Below, one piece after another: positions 1 through 12,517 of a DNA stretch of 64,000 nt. The notes beneath the pieces were generated by a model, which saw only the letters and a program-made list of their open reading frames with translations, was not told the DNA's origin and made no database searches. Positions within the stretch are counted from its first letter, which is position 1. Every line of letters begins with the position of its first letter. The position numbers and the translations under genes were made by a program. The stretch comes from Hofstenia miamia (lineage: Eukaryota; Xenacoelomorpha; Acoela). The stretch spans positions 83,738 through 147,737 of the forward strand of contig SCFE01000111.1 of the NCBI GenBank assembly GCA_004352715.1, written 5' to 3'.

Positions 1-1399
1 TATATAACTTGAAGTGAAAAGAATCAAAATTTTTATATTGAAAATGAATATCAAAGCTATATAAAATAAATTTGAACATATGTATAGTACTCAAAACAAT
101 TAATCTAATTAATATATATTTCCACCATGTCCCCCCCTGGGTACGGTCTTGTAAAAGCTAAACTATGGTCAATCTCTAATAAGTGTTGATTCTACAATAA
201 CAAGAAATTTCAATATTGCAGATATTCCAAGTAGAGTGCTTTCTTTTAATGGATATAGTAGAATCCAAATTTCAAACACCAATATGTTTTTATCTTTTGG
301 AAATCATTACTTGGCAGAATTTTATAAAAGAATTTTAGAATGCCAACAGTTTAGAGATCGACTGTAATTAGCTATTTCTATTGCTTTTCTTAGATAACTT
401 ACTGCGATTTATGAGATTCCAAATAACAGTTCAAATGTCTGATATATTAGATTAGATTATGCAATCCATGTAGAATTACACTATTATGTAATCGAGTTTC
501 AAGCTTCTATTTAGATTGGTGAATAGTGACTATGAGAGCAGGAGCCTGAAACAGAGCAAGGTAATCAAGAGTAGTATGGTTTCCAGCAGCGATCACCATT
601 TACTATGCAATTCGCTATCCCTCATGAACCCCTCAGCGATAATGGTTTAGGTAGTGAAGTGCGATGCTGCCCAGTGTTGCTTACTGTTATTTGATTTGTA
701 CAGCTACTGCTCTCATTATAACTAATTGATTAGGTTTAAACAGAACCTCTTATTTTCCTTACATATAAATAACCCTGCGTTTAGAATAGTACATGTCCTC
801 CTCCAATACATGTGATCAATCATTGTTGCCTGTAAAAATTTGGTCACTGATTGTTCGTATGTCTTAAATATGTAATATAGACAATACTGTGTTCGTAGAC
901 ACCTATGATATTTAATGGATTTTATTATGTATTATAAACTACACAAATTAGGATCTAAAATAAAAGGGGTTAGCCTATGATCAGCTGTCCAGCTGTTTAC
1001 TGACATTAATTATAGAAAAAGTATCGATTCAGTAGGAAAGCCAAAAAATAAAAATCTCTATTCATAGACATAACTTATAGGCACACTTTTCTAAACAGGG
1101 CAGAGCGATTGCAAAAGCTGACTTGATATTTTCCGAAGGAAGGCTGCCACCCAAAGGACGATCATTGCGCTGCGGGCTTCCCTGACTGCTACTCATGTGC
1201 CTCAACGCTTAGCTTTCCATTGTCATAATAGAATAAACCTTATGCAATGTAAAGATAAATCCAAACAACTTATTTTATCAACTTTCTCCTTTGTTTACAG
1301 CATATTTATATATTACACTATAGAAACAAAACAACATGTACCTATTTCTAGTTGATGAATATTTCTGTCATTAAACTTTCGCCAGATTTTCCTTAAACA
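1..1399. other. Non-coding flank without a recognisable gene
   Basis: No open frame with family resemblance is visible on either strand. There is a TATA-like stretch near 760-770 (catataaataaccc), which might belong to an old LTR. No matching second copy or TG/CA ends were found, so I do not call one. The stretch runs straight into an assembly gap. Confidence 0.5.
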
Positions 1400-2399
1400 N
1401 NNNNNNNNNNNNNNNNNNNNNNNNNNNNNNNNNNNNNNNNNNNNNNNNNNNNNNNNNNNNNNNNNNNNNNNNNNNNNNNNNNNNNNNNNNNNNNNNNNNN
1501 NNNNNNNNNNNNNNNNNNNNNNNNNNNNNNNNNNNNNNNNNNNNNNNNNNNNNNNNNNNNNNNNNNNNNNNNNNNNNNNNNNNNNNNNNNNNNNNNNNNN
1601 NNNNNNNNNNNNNNNNNNNNNNNNNNNNNNNNNNNNNNNNNNNNNNNNNNNNNNNNNNNNNNNNNNNNNNNNNNNNNNNNNNNNNNNNNNNNNNNNNNNN
1701 NNNNNNNNNNNNNNNNNNNNNNNNNNNNNNNNNNNNNNNNNNNNNNNNNNNNNNNNNNNNNNNNNNNNNNNNNNNNNNNNNNNNNNNNNNNNNNNNNNNN
1801 NNNNNNNNNNNNNNNNNNNNNNNNNNNNNNNNNNNNNNNNNNNNNNNNNNNNNNNNNNNNNNNNNNNNNNNNNNNNNNNNNNNNNNNNNNNNNNNNNNNN
1901 NNNNNNNNNNNNNNNNNNNNNNNNNNNNNNNNNNNNNNNNNNNNNNNNNNNNNNNNNNNNNNNNNNNNNNNNNNNNNNNNNNNNNNNNNNNNNNNNNNNN
2001 NNNNNNNNNNNNNNNNNNNNNNNNNNNNNNNNNNNNNNNNNNNNNNNNNNNNNNNNNNNNNNNNNNNNNNNNNNNNNNNNNNNNNNNNNNNNNNNNNNNN
2101 NNNNNNNNNNNNNNNNNNNNNNNNNNNNNNNNNNNNNNNNNNNNNNNNNNNNNNNNNNNNNNNNNNNNNNNNNNNNNNNNNNNNNNNNNNNNNNNNNNNN
2201 NNNNNNNNNNNNNNNNNNNNNNNNNNNNNNNNNNNNNNNNNNNNNNNNNNNNNNNNNNNNNNNNNNNNNNNNNNNNNNNNNNNNNNNNNNNNNNNNNNNN
2301 NNNNNNNNNNNNNNNNNNNNNNNNNNNNNNNNNNNNNNNNNNNNNNNNNNNNNNNNNNNNNNNNNNNNNNNNNNNNNNNNNNNNNNNNNNNNNNNNNNN
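1400..2399. other. Assembly gap (1000 N)
   Basis: This is exactly 1000 unknown bases. The 3' LTR of gypsy copy A runs into it from the right, so its end and target-site duplication cannot be read. Confidence 0.99.
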
Positions 2400-4151
2400 G
2401 TGGTTCACTGATTCAATAGAGAAAAACAGAAACTATCCACTAAGAACATATTTCCTGCAGCAACTAATTCACATGGCATCACACTTAAGCCATATCCATG
2501 AAGCCATCTTTACTTGCCAAGGTGCTAATTGTGTGTCGCAAGTATTAATTTCTAGCTCAAATAAACAAGTTAGCTCAGAGTTCTATTATCTGAGCTCATG
2601 TAAATAAATAATAAAACAAAAGGCATGTAATTACCATGCATTCACATTTGCCAACAGCATATAATATCTGCAGTGTGTTGTTATTAAGTGCATGTATGAG
2701 AATGAAATGATCAAATTAAAAGATGTTATTCCCTACACATATATGTAGCTGTAACCTAAAGTGACCATGATTTGGGCTGCCAACTGGTAAGGAGCTAGTT
2801 GTTGCCCCAGACACAGTGCAGTGTCTCCCAAATTGTTGCCAGATCTTAAGCAAGATTTATTATACAAAAATCCATAATGACCTAAAAGGGGTTAGTGTAG
2901 AGTCACTCAGGACCCTTTTTATTTTTATTTATTAGGCACTCTCTAATTATTTAATGCTATTACCATCATTTATTTTGTGATTTCTTTTAATTTTTATTAC
3001 TTTGAACTTAGTTTTCAAATTTAGTGAAATTCTCCCCTCAATTTAGGATTATGTGTTATTGCTTGTTTAATTTGTTAGGGAAAAGTGAATTTTGTAAAAA
3101 CAGTAAATATTTACCTTTTTCTGTATAAAATAGGGAACTTATTGTAATCAAACATCAAATAAATCTCATTCTCACTGGATAATGTTTGCTCTTTTATTTT
3201 CTATTATACTGCTAACCTTTTTAAATTCAGTATTGATATGATAATAAACTTGTAAGATCTGGCAATAATGTTGGAGGAACTCTTCTGTGCCTGGGGCAAT
3301 AACTCGCTTCTTGACAGATGTGAGCCCATATTGTGGTCACTTTAAGGCTATGTGCACACATAGGGAATAAAAGAACTACTAATTTGGTCAATTGTACATG
3401 CACATAATATCACACAATGCAAATATATTATGCTGTTGGCATATGCAAAAATATGGTAATTACACATTATTACTATCTATTACATGAGCTGAGATAACAA
3501 GAACAATGAGCTAAATTTGTTTTATTGAGCTAAAAATTAAAACTTGAGACATACAATTAGCACCTTGGATGGTAAGGATGGATTCTAATGATTTGACTTC
3601 TGTGAGATGCCATGTAAATTGGTTGCTAGCTGAAATGCCTTCTTGGAAATGGTATTGGTTCTATTTTCTACAGTGAAATTGGCAAACTACCAATCTTTAT
3701 TTGTTTTGTTAGAGTACAGGCTGCTCTCAGCAATGGTAATTCTTCACAACCTTGTACTGCTGAAGCTGCTAGACACGCCCATGATTCTACATTAGCATAT
3801 AAATAAATCAAAAAAGATCAAACACAATTGAAGTGAGACAAATTATATTGTGCAATCACTACAGTTCTCTCACATATTTATAACAATTTCATCAAATTAT
3901 TTCATGTTACATGTTTACAAAACTTTGCATGAATTTCCCTCACAAATTAAATAAGCAATAACATGTATGACTCAGATTGAGGGGACAATAATAAAATGAT
4001 CATAAAACTGCACTCAAACATACAAAGAATTAAACAATAATAAATTGATAAATTGATAGCAACAATCATTTCATCATGATGACATAATCACTAAACTTGA
4101 GTGCCAAAATAATCAGATATAATTAAAATAGGGGGCCTGAGTGACTGTACA
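2400..4151 (-). repeat. 3' LTR of gypsy copy A, split by a nested solo LTR
   Basis: On the minus strand the LTR starts with TGTACAGTCACTCAGG at 4151, matching the 5' LTR start at 9865 apart from a few changes. It runs to 3796, is interrupted by the plus-strand solo LTR 2896-3791, and resumes from about 2895 down to 2400. Both parts align in order with the 5' LTR, including the segment around the sequence acaatttggg. A TATA motif lies at about 3876-3882. The 3' end is lost in the gap. Confidence 0.88.
2896..3791 (+). repeat. Nested complete solo LTR of the same gypsy family
   Basis: It begins TGTAGAGTCACTCAGG and ends GATTCTACA, giving the TGTAGA/TCTACA inverted ends seen in the 5' LTR of copy A. 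It is 896 bp, close to the 909 bp of that LTR. It is flanked by the 4-bp direct repeat TTAG (2892-2895 and 3792-3795). A TATA box (TATAAAA) sits at 3124-3130. No internal gag or pol sequence is attached. LTR-LTR recombination after insertion into the older LTR is the simplest explanation. Confidence 0.9.
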
Positions 4152-4161
4152 TGCCCCCCAT
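4152..4161 (-). other. Polypurine tract of gypsy copy A
   Basis: On the minus strand the purine-rich run ATGGGGGGCA directly precedes the LTR start TGTACAG at 4151. This is the position expected for the plus-strand primer. The pol deletion ends only a few dozen bases upstream of it. Confidence 0.7.
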
Positions 4162-6787
4162 TGCACAGTTAAGTTTGTGGTAACAGTTGGACAGTGGGAC
4201 CTGATAAGAATTGAACGTCTTTTTTGTTTGGATAATTCCTAAATGACCTTCTGGAATAGCAAGATGGTTATTTTGACTCTTTACATATAATAAACCCTTC
4301 TCTGTTGTTGTCCAATTGTATCGATTATAATATCTAATCGCTGTTGGTGAAAGAGGAAAAAAGGGGTCCTTCATTCTTTTCATAATATCAGATATGATGA
4401 GATCATTTTGTTGATGTTTAATAATTTCTTCTTCAGATATTTCTTCATGGATTAAAATTGGCAAAATTTCTTTCCCATTTCAATCAGCATTTATTTTGGG
4501 AATTAATTCATACTCAGTGTGTGGTATGAATGCAAATGGGATTTTCTCTCCAGCCGCTTTTTCAAATCCCTTTCGTAGCTTGGCAATGCTGTCCAATAAT
4601 CAGTGTTCAAATGTAAACATCCAGGGCGATGTTTGATAGAAAAAGAGAAGTCGTTTAGATATTCTATCCATCTGGCTACTATGTTGGACCTATCTCCTGA
4701 GAATTTTTTAAGCCAGGCTAGTGCACTGTTATCAGTGCGCACAATGAATTTTCTACCTAAGATAAAATACCGAAACTTCTTTAGCAACTCTACTAATGCT
4801 AGCATTTCACATTTGGTTGCACCGTAATTTTTTTCAGCAGCTCGTAATTTTCTGCTAAAATACTGAACTGGACATTCAACTCCATTTATCTCTTGGCTCA
4901 ATACACCACTAATGGTGACAGTGCTGGCGTCACAATCAACAATGAACTCCTTTGTGTAGTCTGGGGTGTTCAACGATGGTATCTTTTGCAGTTCGGTTTT
5001 GATCCCTTCTAACGCCTCCTGCTCAGTCCAAGTCCATTTAAATTCGTGGGATTTTTTAAGCAATTGAGTGATAGATTTTGTTTTTTCAGCCAAATCTGGG
5101 ATGAACATTCCGTAGTAATTCAGAAATCCCATTAACCTCTGCACATCTTTTCTGCTCCGGGGTGTCTCGATTCACTCTAGAAACTGCTTTGCATTGGTTT
5201 TTATTGAGATTCGTCCGTGCTCAATCACCCTGCCAAGAAAGGTGACTTTAATCTGTGCCAAAGAGCATTTATTCCCATTCACTTTGAGACCAGCTTTCTG
5301 CAACAATTCCAAAGTTCTATTTAATTTCTCAAGATGTTCATCAAAAGTGTCGCTGGCTACCAGAATATCATCTATATACGCGGAAATCCCAGGTTCAAGA
5401 ATATTAGAATCGTTAGTTAAGACCTTGGTGACATAGCGCTGAAAAGTTGCAGGAGCATTGCATAACCCGAAGGCCATATATTTCCATTCGTATAGGCCGT
5501 AGGGTGTAATGAATGCGGTCTTTGGAATATCAGACGGACGCATTGGTACTTGCCAATAGGCTTTACAGAGATTGAGGCAAGAGAAAAACTTATATTTACT
5601 GGCGTCATATAGCAGATCCTCGATTCGAGGTAATGGGTAAGCATCTTTGATCATAATGTCGTTCAGTTTTCAAAAATCAATACAGAGCCTGTATTTCTCC
5701 CCTTGTCTAATAAACACGGTGGGGGCTGCGTAGGGACTATTACTTCCCTGAATTATTCCACTCTCTATTAAATCTTTTAGAATTTTCTCATATTCTGCTT
5801 TTAGGTTTTCTGGAACTCGATGGACAGGTAGTCGAATTGGCTTCTCTTGCTTTACCTCAATCGCATGTTCTTCTCCAATCGCCTGCCCCACACTAATTGT
5901 ACCATAATTAAACACTTCACTCTTGCTCTGCAGTATAGAAATGAGTGACTTCTTCTTGCTATCCTTTAGATGTGAATGGGTCTCGTTATTCACAGTAGGG
6001 ATCTTAACAGTGGACAACTCTTTGAGATCGTGGATGGCAGTACATATGGATAAACAGGAGGTCTCAACACTCTCAACCCAAACTGGCACTCCTATTATCT
6101 GGAGATCAGATTCTTTAAATCCCACCAGATGTGTTGATCTGTTGAGAATAGTGACATAGGTTTTTAATGAACTTACTTTACATAAGTCAGGTGAAAAAGA
6201 GATGCCTTTGATGTATTTGCCTCTTTGGCACACTATCATCACGTCTCCATTCATTTCTGAATTTGAAAACACAGCTACTCGGGTCCAGTGCTTAGCTTCT
6301 AAGTAGACAGGCTCGTTTACATTAAACACAACTTCCCGTTCAGGGATTGTAGCTAACTGAGTGGCGTCTTGATCCTTTATAGATATTGTGTTATTTTTAT
6401 AATCGATCACACATGAGTTTTGCTCAAGAAAGTCATTACTCAGAATCAAATCATAAGGAAGTTGATGATTAGCAGTATTGATGACAATAAGGTCTACTTC
6501 AAATTGTTCAGCATGAATCTTTAACACAGCACTGCATAATTTCCCCTTCAATGAAATTAAATTTCCTGACGCATCAATGAGTTTAATATCAGATGAGGAA
6601 TTTAGTGAGTCATGGGTAAAGCAAATGTCTTTGCAACATTCATCACTTATGATTGAAGCAGCAGCTCCAGTGTCGATAGTGGCATTAATAATTTGTCCAT
6701 TCATTTCCACAGGAATTAGGTTCTTCCTTATCATATTAGTAATAACCAATACATCCCGTGTGTGTTTTGAAGGAGTTGGCACTCCAT

Positions 6788-6797
6788 TTAATTTAAA
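6788..6797 (-). promoter_or_regulatory. -1 frameshift heptamer at the gag-pol overlap (copy A)
   Basis: On the minus strand the gag frame reads CAT TTA AAT TAA. The heptamer T-TTA-AAT fits X-XXY-YYZ and is immediately followed by the gag stop. Slipping back one base continues into the open pol frame with LNGVPTPSK. The same arrangement occurs in copy B at 15984-15993. I did not verify a downstream pseudoknot. Confidence 0.75.
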
Positions 6798-8482
6798 TGT
6801 GGTGACTCGTTCTCTGTCAAATCAACTAATAATGTGTCAGTAGAAGATGCAGCAAGCTCATCAACCAAGAAACCCTCACCTTCAGCAACAATTTGAATCC
6901 TTGCTTTACAATTAGATTTATAATGACCTTTCTCACCACAGTGGAAACACCTCACTGAAGCCATGTCAAAATCCTTCTTCAAAATGGTCTTCTTAGGCTC
7001 CTGTCATACATTGGTCCCAGATAATTCATAAAGATCTTTGTCAATTCTATTAGAGTTATAAATCATGTAGACCACACTGATCGCCTTTCATATAATATTG
7101 TGCAAACTCTCCTCTGGGTCGCATTTCATTTCCAGGTGACTGCAGATAGAAGGAGGGAACCCTCTGCAAATATAGGAGAAGAGGTCATGCCAAGAGTATT
7201 CAGGAGACAAACTACTTAATCAAAAAAGTCTTTCAACCTGCGTAATGTAATTACGAATATCATCACCTCTCTTGAAAGACATATCACAAAGCAAGGTCTT
7301 GTATTGGTGTTTTATATGAGGGGCCCTGTAGTGATCCTCAAAAAATCCAACTAACAGTTTATAATCAGTCTTGATATTCTGATCCAACATCATGTATTGA
7401 TTGTAAGCTAGCCCACTTAAATACAGTGGAAATTGCGATACAGTGTCTTCTTGAGATGTTTTATATTGTTTCATGTGAAGCTCAAACAAAAATAACCACT
7501 CCTTGAAGGATTACAGAACTGCATTGATTTGTCTAGTGAACTTAGGTAAGACTGAATGTTTACTGTGCACCAGTATTTGTTCGGAAGTCTCAAAAGGGAG
7601 AATTGAACGACGAAATCAGGGTTGCTTATCTGAGGTGGTACCATTTACTGGGCTCATCACATCAGTAACATGTTCTTTCACGGTAGTTACTGCAGAAATG
7701 CAAAGTGGCTGCACATGGACAGGAGGAATGAAATCTCTCAGAGGGGTAGCAACTGTGGCCATAGCTGCTTATGTAAATGTAGGATTAGACAACACAAACG
7801 AATTGATGCTAGATGACACTGAAGTAGGGGGAATCATCATCTTACTTTCATCACACTGTGAAGGTATTGGTGCATTCAAAAGAACAGGGGTTGCATTTCT
7901 ACCTCCTTCAGATCAAATCATCTGGGCAAATTGATCAGTTATCTTCTCAGCCAAATCCCCTAAAGCTTCATTTAATGTAGCATGAGTAACAAATTCATCA
8001 ACTGGGAATTTTAAGAGGTTAGCTTCTTCCGACTTAGCCATCTGGGTTTTTAACTCGTGAATTTGTAATTCCAATGCAACAGTTGATTCTAGCATTCGCA
8101 TTTCCATCTTCTGGTACACAACATGTTGAGTGTTGAGTTCGGCTTCTAGAGATTCACCCTGCTGCTCACTATCCATTCTCATAGCTACTTGCTGTGATAA
8201 TGCATCTTTCAGGTGCTCAATCTCCATTTGTTGAGTGTCAAAGGGTGGCAGGGAGTTCATCACATTATCAACACGATTATATGGATGGAAGGGAATAGGA
8301 GGAGCATTCTGCTTATTCAAGACCCTGCGAAGCCTGGGCTGGATATCAGGGCTGCTAGTATCCTCACGCAGATACGGACTGGTTGATGCAAGCTGATCAA
8401 GATGATCGTGCCTTTGAATTGTTTGGGTAGGAGAAGTCAGAGAACAGAAATTTAACAATGATCCAACAGTGCAAGGTGCCAA
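6788..8482 (-). pseudogene. Gypsy copy A gag, frame intact but with seven stops
   Basis: From the ATG at 8482 to the stop at 6788 the frame is continuous for 565 codons with no indel. It contains a glutamine-rich N-terminal region with a probable coiled coil (plus about 7930-8250), a conserved retroviral-type Gag core (plus about 7110-7490) and a CCHC zinc knuckle CFHCGEKGHYKSNC (plus about 6910-6950). Stops are TGA at 7913, 7616, 7220, 7088 and 7004, and TAA at 7769 and 7511 (lowest plus coordinate of each codon). Copy B has CGA or CAA at two of the TGA sites and shares three of the others. Confidence 0.9.
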
Positions 8483-8938
8483 TGCTTACACAGGGGACAC
8501 TCAGAGGAGTCCCAAAAGTGGGAGAATAAGTAACTGTACAATTTGAATCCATTAACTACAAGACAAATAATAAGAAATAATAACTATGATAACAGACATC
8601 TGGGAGCATTTCCCAACTACAGAAGAAACACACAGCTCTAAAAAATCACAGAATACAAACCCAAATGTAGTAATAAATCCAACACATAAAGCACTGAGAC
8701 AAAAAGCAGAATTGTAAAAAGTAAAACACAAACATAAACTAAGCAGAACACTTAAAAATTGTGATTGCCTTTCCAATGGAGAGAAGAAGAATCTGTATAC
8801 ATCAGTTGGTAGATTTGCACTGAAATCCAATTGCCGTCAGGGGAAACAACTATCCCAGCTGACAAGCACCAAAGCTAAACCAAAACCAAATCCAAACCAT
8901 AAAAAGAGAATATGTGAATATGTTGTTATCACGTCAGC

Positions 8939-8956
8939 ATCCTGTCATGGTCGCCA
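8939..8956 (-). other. Primer-binding site and leader of gypsy copy A
   Basis: Directly after the 5' LTR end (CTACA) the minus strand reads TGGCGACCATGACAGGAT, starting with the TGG that pairs with a tRNA CCA end. The remaining bases resemble arginine-tRNA-type sites of other gypsy elements, but I could not match a tRNA here. Plus 8483-8938 is the untranslated leader between this site and gag, with no convincing ORF. Confidence 0.7.
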
Positions 8957-9865
8957 TGTAGAATCACAGGCTGTAATTATACTAGAAAACTATTTGACTC
9001 TGCAGAAGGTTTAACATAGGAAACAACAGCCCTGATTCTGGGAAAACAGTTAAAGAGAAAACAAACTAATATAAACATTGGTAATTCCTCCAAGTATTAG
9101 ATACTTTAGGTAACTCTAAGATGACCAACTCACATGGCTTCCAGCCAAAGCAAAGTCTTCAGAAACAGTTTAGTGCTTGACTTAGTGCATGGTGCTACCC
9201 TATTTGTCTCACTTATTAATTTCTATCTCATAAAAATAAACATCTCATTTTCATTGTTAGTTCTCAGCTCACTAAATAATAGTCTGTAATTGCCAGACAT
9301 TCATGCTAGCCAATGGCATGGTATCATCACAGTGTCATAAAATATAAGTGCATGTACATGTTGAATAATGAATGAGAGGTTTATTATTTCCTTAGCCATA
9401 ACCATATCCATACCCTAATGAGTCCACAATTTGGGCTGGGAAGATCTGTTGATCACCAGGAGCTATGTGTTTCCCTGTACTTTAAGAAAGTACTCCCAAA
9501 TTGTCGCCAAACTTAAGCAGTTATTTTCATAATCAAAAAATACTAAGAAATAACGGAAGAGAAAGTGAACAGTAATTGAAGCTAGATAAAATCTATTAAC
9601 CATTCTTGACATTGTTACTCAATTTATACACCTTCAAAATAATAAATAATTACATGTCTTTGTTTACAATTGAAATTAAGCATTAGCTATTCATGTTATC
9701 AATTTCCCTTGCAAATTAAATTTGAGCAACACGTTTAGCACCATTGAGGGGACATAACTAGCTTTTGTAAATCTAACCTTGAAATTACTGTTATGTCAGA
9801 ATGACGTTAATACAATCAAAAATAAAATGAATAATAATTACAAAAATTCCCCGAGTGACTCTACA
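8957..9865 (-). repeat. 5' LTR of gypsy copy A (909 bp)
   Basis: On the minus strand it starts TGTAGAGTCACTCGGGG and ends GATTCTACA next to the primer-binding site, giving the 6-bp inverted ends TGTAGA/TCTACA. A TATA-like box (TATAAA) lies near plus 9623-9628. The outer flank is ttaag. Apart from local gaps it aligns over its whole length with the solo LTR 2896-3791 and with the start of the copy B LTR. Confidence 0.92.
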
Positions 9866-11425
9866 TTAAGTCTAGGATATTCTATGGCTGATAGCCATGT
9901 ACTCCAAAGTGTGGAAAGAATAAACTTCTTTAAAATTTTGATCTTTGAGTTTATTGCAGATTTTATGAGTTAAATATGTTTTTAATAATTGAGCCTTCAA
10001 TTTTTACATTATAATGTAACCAAAAATGTGAAATTTTTTCTAAGAATATATTTCAATAATTGTATTTCAAATTATTTCCAAAACTATTCTGAAAAGCTTT
10101 CCTGGAATAAGTAAATTCTTGTATGAGTAAATTACTGATTTCTATTAATTGCTGTTTAAGCACAATCTTAATCATTATTTCATTAAAAAATTTTTATCTG
10201 TCATTTCATGACTATCAGAATGAAAGAAGCTGTTAAAATCACTTGATATAGCAATCAACTGACAAACTATTGTATAATTACCAATGTGTTGTTGCCTTAT
10301 ATTTATTGACAATCTCTTTGATGACATGATTTATGCTATTGATAAGAATACATTTCATTTACATCCCAAGATAATATAATAATAATCAAGTTTTTAGTTT
10401 TGAAAATTAATAAACTATTTGGTTTATGAAAATAAATGTAACTCAAATATATCAAATTTCTATGTTTTCTTATATTCAACAGGAAATAAGAGTTCAAAAA
10501 GCTAGTGGTTGTCTAAATGTTATAGCAAATATATGTTAGATTCACTTGCTGTGCATAAATGTTAAACAGATACAAATTGCCACATTTTTATGCACCTTAA
10601 TTCAAGCTAGGGTTTCTGGTTTTGCATGTTTGAGTTACTCAGTTTGGGTTTTTACATTTCATGTACAAATTTGGGTATTTCTTTTAGCCAGAATTTTTAG
10701 TCATGACTAAATAATAGTTATTGATGATTACCTAAAAAACTGAAGTTTAAAATAATGGAATTTTTACAGTATTTTCTAGTGAATATTCAATCAAGCTTGA
10801 GTTCAAGTATTAATGAATTCTTTTCCAACTTCTTTTTATTGAGCCTTTCAAATTCATTTATGTTTGATTTTTTAGCATTCATTTCTTGAAAATTCTTATA
10901 TATACACAATTGTAAACACCATGTTTGATTGTGGGGCTCATCTTTCAATATCAGTGAGTTTCATATTAACAGCCAATAAGCCCCATCAAAATCTGATGTG
11001 AAGTTTGTGTATTTTTGAGGGAGGCAGAATCAATTCATCTATTGTTTGTAAAGGATAACATAGATTAATCCTTGTAACAGTTTGCTGAGGAAGCAGGTAG
11101 TATACTTAATAGAGGTGTTGAATAATCTTTCATAATGAAATCTTTCATAATGTCTATTAGAAACATGGGACAGTGACAATTGTCATTTACGGTTTATTTA
11201 CAAGATAAACTGGTCATTTATGCATCTTTTACAAAGCTTAGGCCTTAAAACATGCTTAGAATTTGTGCACAAAGTTCACGTTTGTGGTGATCATTAAAAC
11301 GTTTGACCAAAGGCATTGCATAATATAAATTTTTTGTGAATTTTAAACATTATTTTCTATTGCAGTGAATAGATCTATTTTATCGCCATTACCTAAATAT
11401 TTCTTTGGTAGGTTTTGCATGTGTA
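9866..11425. other. Intergenic spacer, nothing recognised
   Basis: AT-rich sequence between gypsy copy A and a MITE. There is no ORF with protein-like content and no repeat I could pair within the window. Confidence 0.5.
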
Positions 11426-11434
11426 CAGAATTTG

Positions 11435-12508
11435 GGCAATATATCAGAATAGACTACTCTGATTTTTTCGATTTTTTTTACGTCACTAGATGCAGTTTTT
11501 TATGCTGATTTCAAATCTGAAAAAAATTTTCCGAACCGTTCATTATTTCAAAAGTTATTAAACTTTTAAATATAGCCTGTCCCTTCTTGTTTCTAAAGTG
11601 ATTAAAAAAAGATGGCGGCGTTATCTTAGGAAATTCATTTGAAATCTTGGTTTTTAATACATTGCAACAGGAATGTTAAATGATTGATAGCAAATAATTG
11701 GAAAAATATCAAATAGACACCTTTTTAATTAAATAATTTTATATAAGAATTAATTGTTTTGATTGATATGACCAGCAATTCAGACTGTAAACATGGCATT
11801 TCAAAACACGATTATTTTTTGAACAAACATTTTCATTAATTGATATAATGATTCAAGTTAACTTAATTAATTAGATAAAAGCACTAAGTATTTGATTTCA
11901 AGAGATGCCAATAATTTATAAAATGGAGAACGCCAATTATATTATAGTCTAAAAAGTATTTGAAGATGTACAAATTAATAAATGTTAAATATACTTGCAA
12001 ATATCAAACAGAATTTACCATGCAATTTGTGCAATTTAGTAAGGCATTTTGAATTATTATTCTTAGGGCTACTTTATTTGAAACTGTAAAACTATGTTAA
12101 ATAAAGAGAAAATGTTAAATTGAAGATACAAATTTACCGAGTTAGTATTAAATAGAAATGTAATCTAAGACCAAAGCTATAAGTTAACCTAGTTTGCATT
12201 AATGAACAACCTTTTAAGGTTTTCCAAAAATACATACAAGGATAATCAAAGAAATTGCTGTTTTCTTTATTATTCCAAGAATCCAAGTTACGATAAGGTA
12301 TCATTGCTAAATTACATATGTATGTTACATTAATTCTGCAATATGATTGGCTGATAGAGATGTATATGATATATTAAAAATATTAATAACTTTTAAAATA
12401 ATGAACAGTTCGGAAAATTTTTTTTAGATTTGAAATCAGCATAAAAAACTGCATCTAGTGACGTAAAAAAATCGAAAAAATCGGAGTCGTTTATTCTGAT
12501 ATATCGCC
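11435..12508. mobile_element. Mutator-like MITE with long inverted repeats
   Basis: The left end starts GGCAATATATCAGAATA and the right end finishes TATTCTGATATATCGCC. The inverted repeats pair for about 130 bases (11435 to about 11565, and about 12378 to 12508), sharing the core CGTCACTAGATGCAG and TTTCAAATCTAAAAAAA-type stretches with a few mismatches. The element is bounded by a perfect 9-bp direct repeat CAGAATTTG (11426-11434 and 12509-12517). Nine-base duplications and long inverted repeats are typical of Mutator-like elements. There is no transposase ORF inside the 1074 bp, so it is non-autonomous. Confidence 0.88.
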
Positions 12509-12517
12509 CAGAATTTG

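Larger units (their letters stand above)
4152..6797 (-). pseudogene. Gypsy copy A pol (protease-RT-RNase H-integrase start), broken
   Basis: The frame is -1 relative to gag and starts at the frameshift site near 6797. The aspartic protease has the DTGA motif (about plus 6680). The reverse transcriptase includes YRLCIDF, AFGLCNAPATFQ and the catalytic YIDD (about plus 5370). RNase H shows its acidic residues in DCDAS, KCEML and RTDNS. In-frame TGA stops lie at 5670-5672 and 5172-5174. A one-base loss near 4560 shifts the frame, and a further TGA follows near 4481. The N-terminal zinc-binding part of integrase is damaged: about 13 residues are missing before GHLGI. The sequence then jumps to the polypurine tract, so the DDE catalytic core is absent. 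Confidence 0.93.
2400..9865 (-). mobile_element. Ty3/gypsy retrotransposon copy A, defective
   Basis: Read on the minus strand the order is 5' LTR (8957-9865), primer-binding site, gag, a -1 frameshift site, pol (protease, reverse transcriptase, RNase H, start of integrase), polypurine tract and 3' LTR (from 4151 downward). This order and the YIDD reverse transcriptase place it in Ty3/gypsy (Metaviridae-type). It cannot move by itself. The gag and pol frames carry many stops, one base is lost near 4560, and nearly all of the integrase is deleted up to the polypurine tract. The 3' LTR is interrupted by a nested solo LTR and enters the N-gap at 2399. It is the inverted partner of copy B at 13225-19191. 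Confidence 0.95.
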
